Shown piece by piece: positions 51,396 to 62,757 of a stretch of 64,000 nucleotides of DNA. A model generated the notes under the pieces. The model was not told where the DNA came from, made no database searches, and saw only the letters and a list, made by a program, of their open reading frames with translations. Each line of letters starts with the position of its first letter. Position 1 is the first letter of the stretch. A program made the position numbers and the translations under genes. The stretch is from Eudorina sp. 2006-703-Eu-15 (Eukaryota > Chlorophyta > Chlorophyceae > Chlamydomonadales > Volvocaceae). Location: positions 1-64,000 of the forward strand of contig BDSI01000256.1 of assembly GCA_003117195.1 (NCBI GenBank), written 5' to 3'.

Positions 51396-51468
51396 TGTAT
51401 AGCCGTGGGCTGTATAGCCGTGGGCTGTATAGCCGTGGGCTGTATAGCCGTGGGCTGTATAGCCGTGG
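51396..51468 (+). repeat. 15-bp tandem TGTATAGCCGTGGGC
   Basis: Four to five perfect copies. Confidence 0.9.
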
Positions 51469-51618
51469 CCGTGGCGCTGTGGCTGGCAAGCTGAGGGACA
51501 TGCCTGGACTGCACGACTGCATGATGGGGGCTGCACACGAACAGCAAGCGGGCGGAGGGGGACACCGAGGTGCACGGACCGACCTCCGGCCCGGGGGCCA
51601 TAACATCCGCAAGGCCAG

Positions 51619-51772
51619 CCGGAGGGGGACGCCGCGCCCCCAACGCCCCCAACCAACTACTCCGCCCCGGGGGCTCCAACCGCCCCGGTGGTCTTCCCCC
51701 AACGGAAGGAGGAGGAGAGGGACCTCATCCGGGCCTTATGCCCCGTCCCCGCCTTCAGCAAGATCGACCCCA
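51619..51772 (+). CDS. Possible internal exon of unidentified protein
   Basis: After AAGGCCAG the frame reads PEGDAAPPTPPTNYSAPGAP, then VVFPQRKEEERDLIRALCPV and PAFSKIDP, and stops at a GTGAGC donor in phase 1. Codons are GC-ended and the residue mix is protein-like. It lies on the strand opposite the 50.4-51.3 kb candidate, so both cannot be parts of one gene. Family unknown. Confidence 0.35.
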
Positions 51773-52065
51773 GTGAGCCCCATCCCCCAGCTTGAAGATA
51801 ATACGTACAAGAGTGTCGTACCTAACGGCCAACGGCGCAGAACGGCCTAACTGCCATTGTACACGGCCCGCCACCCACCACGTCCTGGTACGCCGCCGCC
51901 GCCGATCCCGGCCCGGAGGAGGGCGACTCTCCGTCCGCCTCAGCCAGAGCCAAAAGCTGCGCCGTACAAAAGCAGTACGGATGGGCGGGAGGGCGGCGCG
52001 TGGCAAGGGGATGTGGCTCGACGGTCCGCGTGTTACGGAGTTAACGGGACCCGTGGGTAGGCGGT

Positions 52066-52172
52066 CTAGAGACCCGTGGGTCTAGGGACCCGTGGGTCTA
52101 GGGACCCGTGGGTCTAGGGACCCGTGGGTCTAGGGACCCGTGGGTCTAGGGACCCGCGGGTCTAGGGACCCG
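52066..52172 (+). repeat. 17-bp tandem GACCCGTGGGTCTAGGG
   Basis: About six copies. Each unit holds GACCC and GGGTC arms able to pair. Confidence 0.9.
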
Positions 52173-52335
52173 TGGCTCACCCTGACACGCCCAAGGCCCC
52201 ACACGGCCGCCCTAGGGCGCCCTCGGAGACCGCGCAGGGCAGCAGCTGCGCCGAGACACCCCCTGAGGCCTGAGCCTCTCACACAGACACATACCCCAGG
52301 TCTCTTTTTTAAACACACACCCTAGGGTCCGGCTC

Positions 52336-53825
52336 CTAGTTGCCCCAGAGACCCACCCGGTTCCGGAGCGCCGCCAGGTCAGCGCCGACAGCGGAGAGTA
52401 ACCTCGGTATCAGTCCGCGGACAGACCGCCGCCCGCCGCCGCCAGGTGCACCCTCCTGCTCCGCCTCCGCTGCCGGCGCTGCCGCCGCTGCCGCTGTTGC
52501 CGACGATGACGACGCCGCGCCTTCGGGTTCGGCGCCGGCTGCCGCTCCGGAACCTCCTCCTGCGCCTCCATCCTCTCCCTCTCCCTCTTCCCCCAGCACC
52601 ACCAACAACAGGTGGTAGGTGCCCACACTGCGGCAACCTGTCAAGGGTCGGGGGTCGGGGGTCGGGGGGGCGGGGGGCCGGGGGGGCCGGGGGGGCATGG
52701 AATGGAAATTCTCAAATTCAAATGGATATGGAAAAGAGACAATGGAGAAGGGATAGTGGTATGGGGAAACGGGCATGGCGGGGCGGATGACTGTCGGTTG
52801 GCGCGCTCGTCATTCACCCTGGGCCTTACTACCGTATGTATTCTTCTGAATGCGTACCGGCGGGGGCAGGGGCGGTTTGGTGGCATACATACGGGCATGT
52901 TCCAGGCACTGCTATGCCGCTTGCATGTCACGCACTCATGTGCTGATCTGCCCGCCGCCTATCACACTCGTGCTCAGTACGCGGCAGCCGCCTTCAGGAG
53001 CCGTCACCGGCGGGGCTCCAGTAAATTGGTGGACGATTCACCCTCCCCTCCCCACTTTCCCTCCCCACTTCCCTCCCCTTCCCCTTTCCTTCCCCTGCCC
53101 CCTCCCCAGCTCCGCTGCTGCCCCTCCGTACCCATCGCCGCCGCGCCCTCCTGCGCCTGCCGCACCAACCGCCGAGCCGCCGCCGTGAACTCCACATCAG
53201 AGCCGCGCAACCCAGAGCTGCTCACGCGACCGCCGCCGCCGCCGCCGCCGCCGCCCTTGACGAGCGGCGTCACGGCCCCGGTCTGCTCATTCAGCCACTC
53301 ACGCACTGCATCGGCGTCGCCGCCGCCCAGGGCCTCCGCAAGCAGCGTGGCCGCCGCCGCCGCCGCGCGGCCGTCACCGCCGTCGCCGTCGCCGCCGCCG
53401 CCGCTCCCGCGGACGGCGTCGCCGGCGGCCAGGATGCCGAGTACGACCTGGTCCGGTCCCGCGAACATAAGGCCCTGCAGCGCCGCCTGCTCCTTGGCCG
53501 CTCGGAGCGCTCGGGCGCATTGTGGGCTGTACGACAGGGCGAGCTGCGGCCCGCTAGCTGACGGCGGCGACGGCGGCGGCGGCGACGGTGCGTCGGCGGC
53601 CGCCGCGCAGCGCACGCCGCGGTTCTGATGACGCCGGCGGTGGCCCGGTCGTGGCGACGTTGATGCTACAGCCACCACAACACCCGGTGGTGGTGCGAGA
53701 AGGGTATCAACCCCGGGGGCCCTATGGGTGACGGTGTGGCGGAAGGTGGAGGCGCGGGCGCTCCGAGCGGGCTGATGGGCTGGCCCGGAGCCTGCTCGCA
53801 GGTGGAGGTGAGCGGCGGGTGCCAT
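52336..53825 (-). CDS. Plastid ClpT-like protein (double Clp N-domain motif)
   Basis: Two exons, 53825-53132 and 52637-52336 (stop TAG), join at phase 1 and give 331 residues. The first 80 residues are basic and Ser/Ala/Pro-rich and end RGVRCAAAADAP, a typical algal chloroplast transit peptide with a cysteine at the likely cleavage site. Two Clp N-terminal (Clp-R) repeats follow. The first is YSPQCARALRAAKEQAALQG with FAGPDQVVLGIL. The second is EFTAAARRLVRQAQEGAAAM joined across the intron to GCRSVGTYHLLLVVLGEEG, matching the VGTEHLLLGL signature of ClpA/C N-domains, and ends LLSAVGADLAALRNRVG. No AAA+ ATPase domain follows, so it resembles stand-alone ClpT proteins, which bind and stabilise the plastid Clp protease core. 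Gly/Ala-rich insertions make it longer than plant ClpT. Confidence 0.8.
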
Positions 53826-54599
53826 TCCAGGACGGTCACTGCTTGAAGTGGGATGCTACTGGAAACTGGATCGATGATGAATAAACATTGGACAATCGTG
53901 ATGCCTGAGTGGACGCCCAGGGATTGCGATGGCAGGTTTACAAAACAGTCTGAGGTTCGGCGGCTAATGCAACAACGCTTAATCGTTAAATGCTGTCCAA
54001 ACATTTTACACAGTTTCATCGAAATCGGGGAAGAACGCGTCGTACGACGCCGATACAGTCATGCACTCTTCCTAGATTTCCCAACGCATTGTCATTTCCT
54101 TTTGACAAACGCACTGCAACAAACTACTGTAATACTGTTTGCTTTATTTTCAAGAATGAACGCCAGTCGCGCCATCTCGTCCCGAAATGCTTCGTGTTCG
54201 CACTCCATCCGTCTTCCAGCGAGGCACTCCGGAGCGCGTTGCCGCCGATCAACCGTCACCGTGAAAGCATTGCTCAAGCCGGTGCGTGCAGTCCTCATTT
54301 TCTGCACCAGTTCTCTGGAAGTTTCGATGGCCGACGGCTGCTTGCCTCATAACATTTGGAGGCAACGGGGGCTTGGCTTCATGTAAATTGCAAGCATATA
54401 GGATGATTATACATATGTATATATATATGCGACTCTCATTTTCACACGGGCGGTAGCGTGTCTGTGCCATTTGCTGCCCCGTCTCGGTGAGGCAGGTCTG
54501 TGCCACGTCAGCCGCAGCCTCCGGGGCTGCGACCTTGCCGCGGACAGCCCCGGGGCGGGGGTGGGGGGCTGGGGGCGCCAGGGAAAGAGCGCCATTCCC

Positions 54600-54721
<122 letters not shown>

Positions 54722-54940
54722 CTTCACGTCAGGGTCGTGGTAGCCCAGCCTGCTGAGCCCGAGGATGATTTCCAATCGCTGTCACCCGACGGCAGCAGTG
54801 TTGCGTCGTCTCCACCCGGCGGTCGTTGGTCGTTGGTCGTTTGGGTCGTTAATCGATGTGCCGTCGAGTCGAGCAGCCCCTGCCCCTGACCCCCTGCCAG
54901 CAGCTAGCGCACTCGAACCTGACACCAACTGGTCCCTGCA

Positions 54941-54974
54941 TGTACGATGTACGATGTACGATGTACGATGTACG
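54941..54974 (+). repeat. GTACGAT heptamer tandem
   Basis: Four to five copies of GTACGAT immediately before the CS-domain exon. Confidence 0.9.
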
Positions 54975-54997
54975 GAACCCCCGCGATTCGGCTGCAG

Positions 54998-57900
54998 GGG
55001 GGCCCGCTGGCGGATCAGATCTCCTGGAGTCAAACCGCGGATGAGGTCAACGTGGTGGTTCCGGTCCAGGAGGGGGTGCGGGGCCGGGATGTGGCCCTGG
55101 AGGTGCACCCCCGGCGGCTGCGGCTTGCCGTACGGGGCCAGCCCGTACTGGAGGGCAGTCTGGCGGACGCGGGGGAGGTTCGGGTGGACGGTGAGTCCAC
55201 AGGGGCCCACACGGGCAAACACACACACCCACACGGGTTTCGGGTGGGGTTTCGGGTGTCATTTACTTCCGTCGCCTACATCGCCTGTTACGCTGGACTT
55301 CGCTTCCCGCTGCTCAGTTCTCTTTTACACATACACACATATCTTTTACACACGAGGTGTCCTCTGCTTCCGTCGCCTACATTTACTATTACGCAGCCTG
55401 GACTTTGCTTCTCGCGGCGCAGTTATCTTTTATCACTCCCCCCTGACGCCCTCCCCCCTCACTCCCCCTGGCCCCTGGCCCCCTCTCCAGACTGTTTCTG
55501 GACGTTGGAGACCCGCCCCTCCGACGGCTCCCGCTACATCGCCCTCACGTTGTCCAAGAAGACCCAGGGCTACATGAGCTGGGAGGCGCTGCTGGAGAGC
55601 GACCGACCGGACACCACCTACACCAACAGGGTGCGTGCGTGGGTGGGCGGGGGGGAGATGTGTGTCTGGGCGGTTGGGGGGGTGGGGGGTCCTAGGGGCG
55701 CAGACCTGTAGGGCCCTAGGGGCGCAAGGAATGGCGTGGGGTGGGGCGTAGCTGGGTGGGTTCGGGTGGGTGGGTGTGTGTGTGTGTGGTCGGGCGTGGG
55801 GCGGGTGGGGGTGAGTACAAGGGGATGGGGCAGGGTGAGGCGGGCAGGTGGGGCGCACGAGGCGGGTCGAGCGGGTGGGGCGGGTGGGGCGGGTGTCTTG
55901 ACGGTCGAGCGGGTGGGGCGGGTGGGGCGGGTGTCTTGACGGCCAGACCTGGCTGACGCTCTCGAAGGGTGGGGGTGGGGGTCGGTCTGGAAGGGGCTGT
56001 TGCGGGCCCGGGCCAAAGGGGCCAAAGGGGCGGTGCGGCGGTTCGGCGGTGCGGCAGTGCGGCCGCAGGGCGAGTGTGTTTGTGTGCGCAGCAGAGACAC
56101 TCGCCCGCCCGCCCGACCCAAACCAGTGACCTTGACACTCACCAAGAGTGTGTGCATGTGTGTGTGTGTGTTAGAATTGCAACCCGCCCGCGTGTGTGTT
56201 TGTTACATATCTGACCGGGCCCGACGCTGGCCAAGGGCTGCTAACCCAGCCCTAACGGAAAGACCGCCGAAGCACTGTCCTCCCTTTGAGGGGGAGGGAG
56301 AGGGGCGTGAGGGGCCGCATCCCCCCTTGCTCGACCTAGAGCACTCGCGCGGCCTGGAAAGCACCGCGGTATCTCCACGAAAACAAAAGCCTCAGCCATG
56401 CCGTCTCGTCTTCGGCTGGGCCCCGTGCAGCGCCAGTGCCTCGTGGGCCTGGGTTTGCCGCCCTCCCTCATTTCCTTGCAGCACCTGGGGTGTCCCCTCA
56501 TGGGGGTTCCCGCCATCCAGGCACATAAACTGGGCGACGCCCGAGCCGGTAGTCCGGCTCTTAGCATGGAGTCGTACGCCTAGCTCTACAGCAGTCCATC
56601 TCCTAGCAGCCTCGTACGTCGTACCCCGCTGGTGGCTGGTTCAGGGCCGGCCCTCGGTGGCTGTCCGAGAGGCAGTTCTGGGGCGGGCACGTCCACGCTA
56701 TCCATCCTAGGAGCCCTGCCCAGACGCGGCAGGCCGCCGAGGGGCAGGTTCACGACGGATAGAGCTCACTGGCTGAGCTTTGGATGGCAACCTATCGGCA
56801 GCACCGGCCAGCAAAAACCCTAGCGCGTTGACCTGACCTGTGACGGCCATCGCCTACAAGGCTCGGGGATTCCACCCACCCATCTCAAGAACACCCGAAG
56901 CTCCCCATTCACAGCATCGGTTCCCCAATCCTTACCCATTCACAGCCCTCAAGCCCACGATCCGCCCAGCCCCGACGCCGAGCCTGACTCGTGGCCTCCC
57001 CGGTCCTGTCCCTCATCCCTATTTCACCGCCCCCCCCTGCCTCACTGCCCACCACGTCAATCTCCTCAGTCCCTCCCTACCCCTCACTCCCCTTCGTCGC
57101 CATCCATCTCCAAGCCTGCCGGCTGTGCACACTGCAGGCGTCCGTGGTGGGGGTGGCGGGGCCGGGTGGTGCGCAGGTGGTGTGTGTATGTGCGGCCAAG
57201 AGAACATGACCCTCCCATTAACCTCTCCCCCCTTTTTCCGCTTCCGCTCCCCCACGGGATGGTGACGGTGGTGGTGGCGGGGCCCCGGGTGGTGCGGCCG
57301 CAGGTGGGCCTCAAGATCAGCATCGCCGGTGAGCCCGCGGGCACGGTGGTGTGCGGCCTGTACGGCAATGTCGTACCGAAGACCGTGGAGAACTTCCGTG
57401 CGCTGGTGACGGGCGAGAAGGGCACTTCGCCGCTGTCCGGGAAACCGCTCCACCTCAAGGGCTGCGGGTGCGTGTGTATGACTGTGTACGAGTGTGTACG
57501 ACAGGCAAGGGAGGGGAAGGGTGTGCTCGTTCGCGGGCAAGGCAGGCGTGCGTGAAGCATCTCCGGATTTGCTTCTCGCAGCACAGTTTTAAATTACACA
57601 CACACATACACACTCTGTCCTGCCGGCTTTGCTCGCCAAGCACGCACACACACCCTTCCAGGGCCTCTGCCCTCTGCCCTCTGCCCTGTGTCTGCAATTC
57701 CTACCGCAGCCACGGTACTCCGCGGCCCGGGTCGTTCCTCCTTCTGGGCACATGCACATCGCTCTACCCGGCAGGCGACTGACCCCGTGCTGCTACTGCC
57801 GCTACCGCTGTTGTTGCTACTACCGCTACCGCTGTTGCTGCTACTGCTGCTACTGCCGCCACTGCTGTTGCTTCTGGTTGTCCGCAGGTTCCACCGAATT

Positions 57901-60646
57901 ATCCCGGGCTTCATGTTGCAGGTGGGGGGGCTGTGGGGGTAGGGGTGGGGTGGGGGTTGGGGGTGGGGGTGGGGGTGGGGGTGGGGTGGGGTGGGGTGGA
58001 GGATCGGGGAGGAGGTGCCCGGCTTTGTTCAGCGAGTGAACACACGCGGGTTTGCGTGGCCTCCCCTGGGCGCCCTTCCTAGTGCGTTCCTGGGTGGGCG
58101 GGTGGATTGCCGTACCACCTGACTTGCGGACACACAAGGCCCACCACATACACACACACGCCCCTCCCCTCCCTCCCTCCCTCCCTTCCTCCCTAGAGTA
58201 TGTTCACCAATTTCCTGCCTGTGCCCCTCCCCTCCCTGGCCCTGTGCGCCCCCTCCCTTCCCCTCCCCTCCCCTGCCCTCCCCTGCTCGTGGGTCGGTCC
58301 CTCAGGGCGGTGACTTCACACACGGGGACGGCACCGGCGGCGAATCCATCTACGGAGAGCGCTTCCCGGTGGGGGCTGGCTGGGGGCTGGGGGGGGGCTG
58401 GGTGGCAATAATTCCGTGCCCTCTTCCCTTTCAGCCAGCACTGAACCCCACGTCACCATCGCCAGCGGCTGCCACGACGGCGCCGCGGTGCCGGAGGCAG
58501 CGCGGCCGGGGAGCTGTATACAGCCGATGGGGAGGGCGGGGGTTTATGAGAAAACCAGCCCAGACACACACACCCAAAAGGGGGGCACGTTTTGGGGGGG
58601 GGGCGCTGGATGAGGGTTCAGGAGGCGCCTAGCTCAAACCCATCCTGAAGCGGTTTACTCGCCACATGATGGGGATACTAAGCGAAGGATGACCGGGCTG
58701 GCTGATTGGCTGCCTAGCGGGTGCGGATAGGCAGGCGGTCGGCATCAACCCCCGCACTCCACCCCACGCCAGGCCACCCCGCCGCGCCAACTCGAATCCG
58801 CCCCCTCCGTCAACAAAGACGGCGAAACGGCAAATCCGCGCCCCGCAAACCCTCTCTCGCTCTCTCTCTCCCGCGCGCGCTCGCGCGCTCGCCCTCCGCC
58901 TTCCCCTCGGGCCCCTTCACTCCCCTCCACCCCCGCTGCCCTGGCAGCAGCGCAGTTTGGATGTGCCTGCCAATTTCCTGTTCCCCTCCCTCCACCCCCA
59001 AGCCGCCTTAACCCCCTCTGTCCCCCACCTCGACCCCGGACCTTTGCCCTGGCAGCAGCGCAGTTTGAATTTGTCTACCAATGTCCTATACCCTCCCCTC
59101 CCCCTCCCCGTATCCACCAATGTCCTACTCCCCTCCAACCCCATTCCCCCTCAACCCCCTCTGCCCCCCCCCCTCCCCCGCTCCCCCCCCCCCAGGATGA
59201 GAACTTCAAACTGCGCCACGAGACTGCCGGACTGCTCGCCCTGGCCAACAGCGGCCCGGACACCAACGGCAGCCAGTTCTACATCACCCTGGCGCCGCAG
59301 GTCGGTGAGGAGTGCCGTACTGCCACCATGCCGTACACACGAAGCTGTAGACTGCACGACAGGGACGAGGTTTGCTTCCTGTACGGGCGTGTGGGTGTGT
59401 ATGGATGGTGAGAGGGTCTGTGATGCGGGGTGGGGGTGGGAGTCAGGGTTTTAGGGTTTTAGGCTGTACATGGTTTGTACAAAGGTTTGTACATGGTTGT
59501 GTGTAATTGTGTTTTGTCATTGCGGGCTGTGCCTGTCCTAAACCCCCTAGCGTTCCCCCCTCGCAGCATAAATATGTCCACCAATTTCCTGTACCCCTCC
59601 CCCCTCCCCCCAATTCGCCTTCCCTGTTGTAACCCCCTCCCCTGCCCCTCCCCTCCCCTCTCCTCCCCTCTCAATCGCTCTCAGCCCCATCTGGACGGCA
59701 AACACGTGGTGTTCGGGAAGGTGGAGGCGGGCATGGAGGTGAGTGACCACAAGGAGGAACATTCCAGCGGTCGTACTGCTGTCTGTCACGCTGCCGTACT
59801 GTCCGGGCCGGCCCCCGCCGGCGGGCGGTTGGGCGGTGGGGAGGTTGCCGTGATGGGGGGGGTAGGGTTCTCGACTCCCTCCCGACGCCCCCACCTCTCC
59901 GTCATCCGCCGTTCGCGGAGGGTATCCCCCCTCCCCCCCCCCCCACGTGTGCTTCCGCCCCTCACTCACCTCCACCTGACACCCCTCCCTCCCTCCCTCC
60001 CTCCCTCCCTCCCTCCCTCCCTCCCTCCCTCGATGCCCCCCTTCCCCCCTCCCTATATCCCCCCCTCCCCCCCTCTCCCCGTTTACTTCCCCCCCCCGGC
60101 CACCTCAATTCAAATCAGATCATTCGGGCGATGGAGAACGAGGGCAGCTCCGGCGGGGCAGTGGCCCGACCCGTGGTCATTGAGGACTGCCTGGAGGTGG
60201 GGGGCTGGGGGCCTGAGGGGTGGGGGCCTGAGGGGGTTGGGGGCCTGAAGGGGTTGGGGGCCTGAGGGGGTGGGGGCCTGAGGGGGGTGGGTGGGCCTGG
60301 GTGGCTATGGGTATGGGGTGGGGTGGGGGGTGCCACTCCCGCAGCTCTCCCCCCCTCCCGAGGGATGTGAAGCCACCGACGTTTCTATTTCCCTCTCGCC
60401 CTCACACCCACCCCCTGCCTGTACAGTACCTGAACGTGCAAAAAACATTGATGCATTGCCGTACACCGTACACAGCCAAACGTCTTCATCCGCTCTTCCC
60501 CGGCACCCTTCCCCGGCCGCTCCTCTTTTCCCCCCCCCCTTCCCCCCCCCACCACTCTCTTTCAGTTGCCGCTGGACCCCGAGGCTCTGGAGCGGGTGGC
60601 CGACGAGAACAAAATGCTACGACTCACCAAGGCGGCGTCGGCATGA
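54998..60646 (+). CDS. CS (p23/NudC-like) domain fused to cyclophilin (N-terminus not found)
   Basis: Exons: 54998-55190, 55491-55630, 57304-57467, 57888-57921, 58306-58368, 59196-59300, 59685-59738, 60119-60196, 60566-60646 (stop TGA). All phases agree; 303 residues are visible. Exons 1-2 form a CS domain ([55 protein letters not shown]), a fold used by Hsp90/dynein co-chaperones. Its last codons (TYTNR) continue directly into [20 protein letters not shown], the start of a cyclophilin peptidyl-prolyl isomerase ([72 protein letters not shown]). The catalytic Arg, Phe, Gln and the His of LDGKH are present. The position of CypA Trp121 is His and Phe113 is Tyr, suggesting weak cyclosporin binding. 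Introns are long and carry dispersed repeats. Confidence 0.85.
55631..57303 (+). other. Long intron between CS and cyclophilin exons
   Basis: 1.7 kb of G-rich tandems (GGGGCGGGTGG-type, 55850-55940), a GT tract (56155-56170), hairpin-rich sequence at 56220-56820 and pyrimidine-rich DNA. Open frames inside lack domains. A separate small gene inside cannot be excluded. Confidence 0.5.
57922..59684 (+). repeat. Cluster of dispersed intronic repeat copies in cyclophilin introns
   Basis: Copies or partial copies of the element (GGCAGCAGCGCAGTTTGAAT followed by CTACCAATTTCCTATACCCC) occur at about 58197-58235, 58941-58990, 59049-59100, 59105-59128 and 59562-59606. All are in gene orientation and in the 3' part of the intron before a pyrimidine tract. 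Confidence 0.8.
59983..60032 (+). repeat. CCCT tetranucleotide repeat
   Basis: About eleven CCCT copies before the acceptor of the eighth visible cyclophilin exon. Confidence 0.9.
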
Positions 60647-62757
60647 ACATGAGCAGGATGGAGGGGAGGGGGAGGGCGAGGGCGAGGGGGGGAGCGGGTG
60701 CAGGGGGAGGCGCGAGGCGGGGGCAGGGCTCAGGGGGGAAGAGCTGGGGCAGCATCAGGAGCATCAGCATCAGCAGCATCAGCATCAGCAGAAGGGCGCG
60801 GACTGAGGAGGGGGGGACGCTGAAGGGCGCCCCGTGTACGTCTGGTGGTGGTGTGTGATATTGGGGGGAGATGGGGAGTGGGAACAGACAGACAGACAGA
60901 CAGTTAGACAGCCAGGCAGGCAGGCAGGCACGCGCTGTAGCACGCGCAGCTCTTGCAAGTTCCCAACCCCCCCACGGTGTGGGGGGGCAGGGGGGGAGAG
61001 GGACCCGTTACGAATCGTTTGGGCCGGCAGTGAGGCCTTGAGCGGAGCGGAGGGGGCTGGGGTTGCGATGGGGCACCAGGGGCGAGGCGGGGAGGTGGAA
61101 CGCGAGGAGAGGGAGAGGGAGGGATGAGATGACGGCTATGATGTCGTGCTTGATACGATGGATCTTCTATCTCGTGCGGCTCCATCCGGCGGCGGGCTGG
61201 CGGGACCCCACTGCCCGGTGGTGGTGGTGGTGGTGGTGGGGTTTAGGGTTTCTGGGTGCGGGGGCTGCGTGCTGCGGTTGGGAACTCGCGTCACGGCCGC
61301 ACGCCCCACCCCTTACCCCTTACCCGTATCAACCCTTTGCATCACAAATACCCACCGTTTCCATGGCCACGGCTGCCGCCAACACTACATGTGACGACGT
61401 CGCAGCAGCGAAAACGCTGCTGGTGACTGACGCCCACCACCATCTAGAGATAGTGAAGCGGTCACCATTATAAATGAATGAATGAACGTTACAGCGGACC
61501 CCAAAAGGATCAACGGATTAGTTGCTTGCTCACTTGCTTGCTTGCTTGCTTCCACGCGCCTGCCTGCCTACCTGCCTGCCTGTGTGCCGCGGAGCGGACG
61601 GAGCCGGCTGCTGCATCCCGCCACTCACCACATACATACATACATAAATGTACCTACGTAGGCAGACAGATAGGGCATCTATCACCGGGGAGGGGGGCCC
61701 GATAGATAGATACGAGCGAGGTCGGTCCACGCAGCCCTGCTGAACCAACCAACCAACCAACCAACTCCGCGCCGGCAGCGGATGGAGCGCTGTGGGACTG
61801 CTGCTGCTGCTGTGTGCTGCCGTACTTGTACGAAAGGTGGGCGGGATGAGGCGGGATGATGTCATGCAGATGGGACAGCCATCGATCCATGGGAAGGTGG
61901 GAAGGTGGGATGTGGGATGTGGGACAAGGCATGCATAAGGTACATGCATGCGTTTTCGCACCCTTACGTGGTGCGGTGACGGGTACGTACGTACGTACCT
62001 ACGCGCGCGGCTGCATGCGCAACAATCAAGAGCCAGCAGCAGCAGCAGATGTCACATCGGCACGCAGACAACGCACGTCGATGTGTAGGGTTTGTGTAGC
62101 TACAGGATAGGCGGCCCGGGCGCCCGCCCGGCCGATCTGATTATCGTCCTCGCTCGTGGGGGGATGACGGATGGGCGGACGGGACGCCGCCGCTCCCAAT
62201 CAGCAGCAGGTAGGTGTAGGTGATGATGTTGACTTGATGAGGCGAGGTCGAGGTAGGCGGGAGGCTCCCTAGCTACCCTTCCCCCCCACCCGAGCCCCGA
62301 GATACGCAAGCTGAGGCGAGTTGCATAGGGTTGCACATGGCGAATTGCAGACAGGCAGGCAGCCGTGTCAACAGCGAGTCAACACGCACCGACGGTGTTT
62401 TGACGTTTTTGTGTTAAAAGCAGGCTCCAAGCTTGTACGATCCAGACGGGCCAAGAGATTCATGAACCGCCGAATTTTTAAAAACACGAACCGACGGCCA
62501 ACTGCTCTGGTCACTAACGAACTTCCGGTGGTTGGCCGCACATTTGTCGAGTCAACAACCTGATGATCAGACATCGTGCAAACGTTGTCAAAGCAATTAT
62601 TAGCATTGCTCTTAAAATTAATTTTTAGGAGTTTCTACAATTGCAGAGCGTTTTGTGGTCCTGGGGCAATTTCGAGAAAATACGGGCGATCGTGCGACAT
62701 TCATGCAACAGGTCAACCTGTTTTCTTAAGGATATTAGCGGTACACGTTTCGCAACC
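60647..62757. other. Intergenic region
   Basis: Contains an ATCAGCAGC short tandem, GACA and GGCA tetranucleotide runs (60888-60930), a GGTGGT tract (61218-61240), TTGC and CATA runs, and a GTAC tract (61985-62000). The last 200 bases are AT-rich and likely contain the promoter of the NTF2-like gene. No gene recognised. Confidence 0.5.

Noticed and set aside
53853..54386. Plus-strand 177-codon frame in the AT-rich upstream region
   Set aside because: No domain, and codon use is unlike genuine exons in this window; likely chance in lower-GC DNA.
57130..57175. Extra exon ([13 protein letters not shown]) before the cyclophilin
   Set aside because: It has splice-like ends, but inserting it would interrupt the natural CS-to-cyclophilin join TYTNR-VGLKIS; it resembles the GTGGTGGTGGCGGGG sequence just upstream of 57304.
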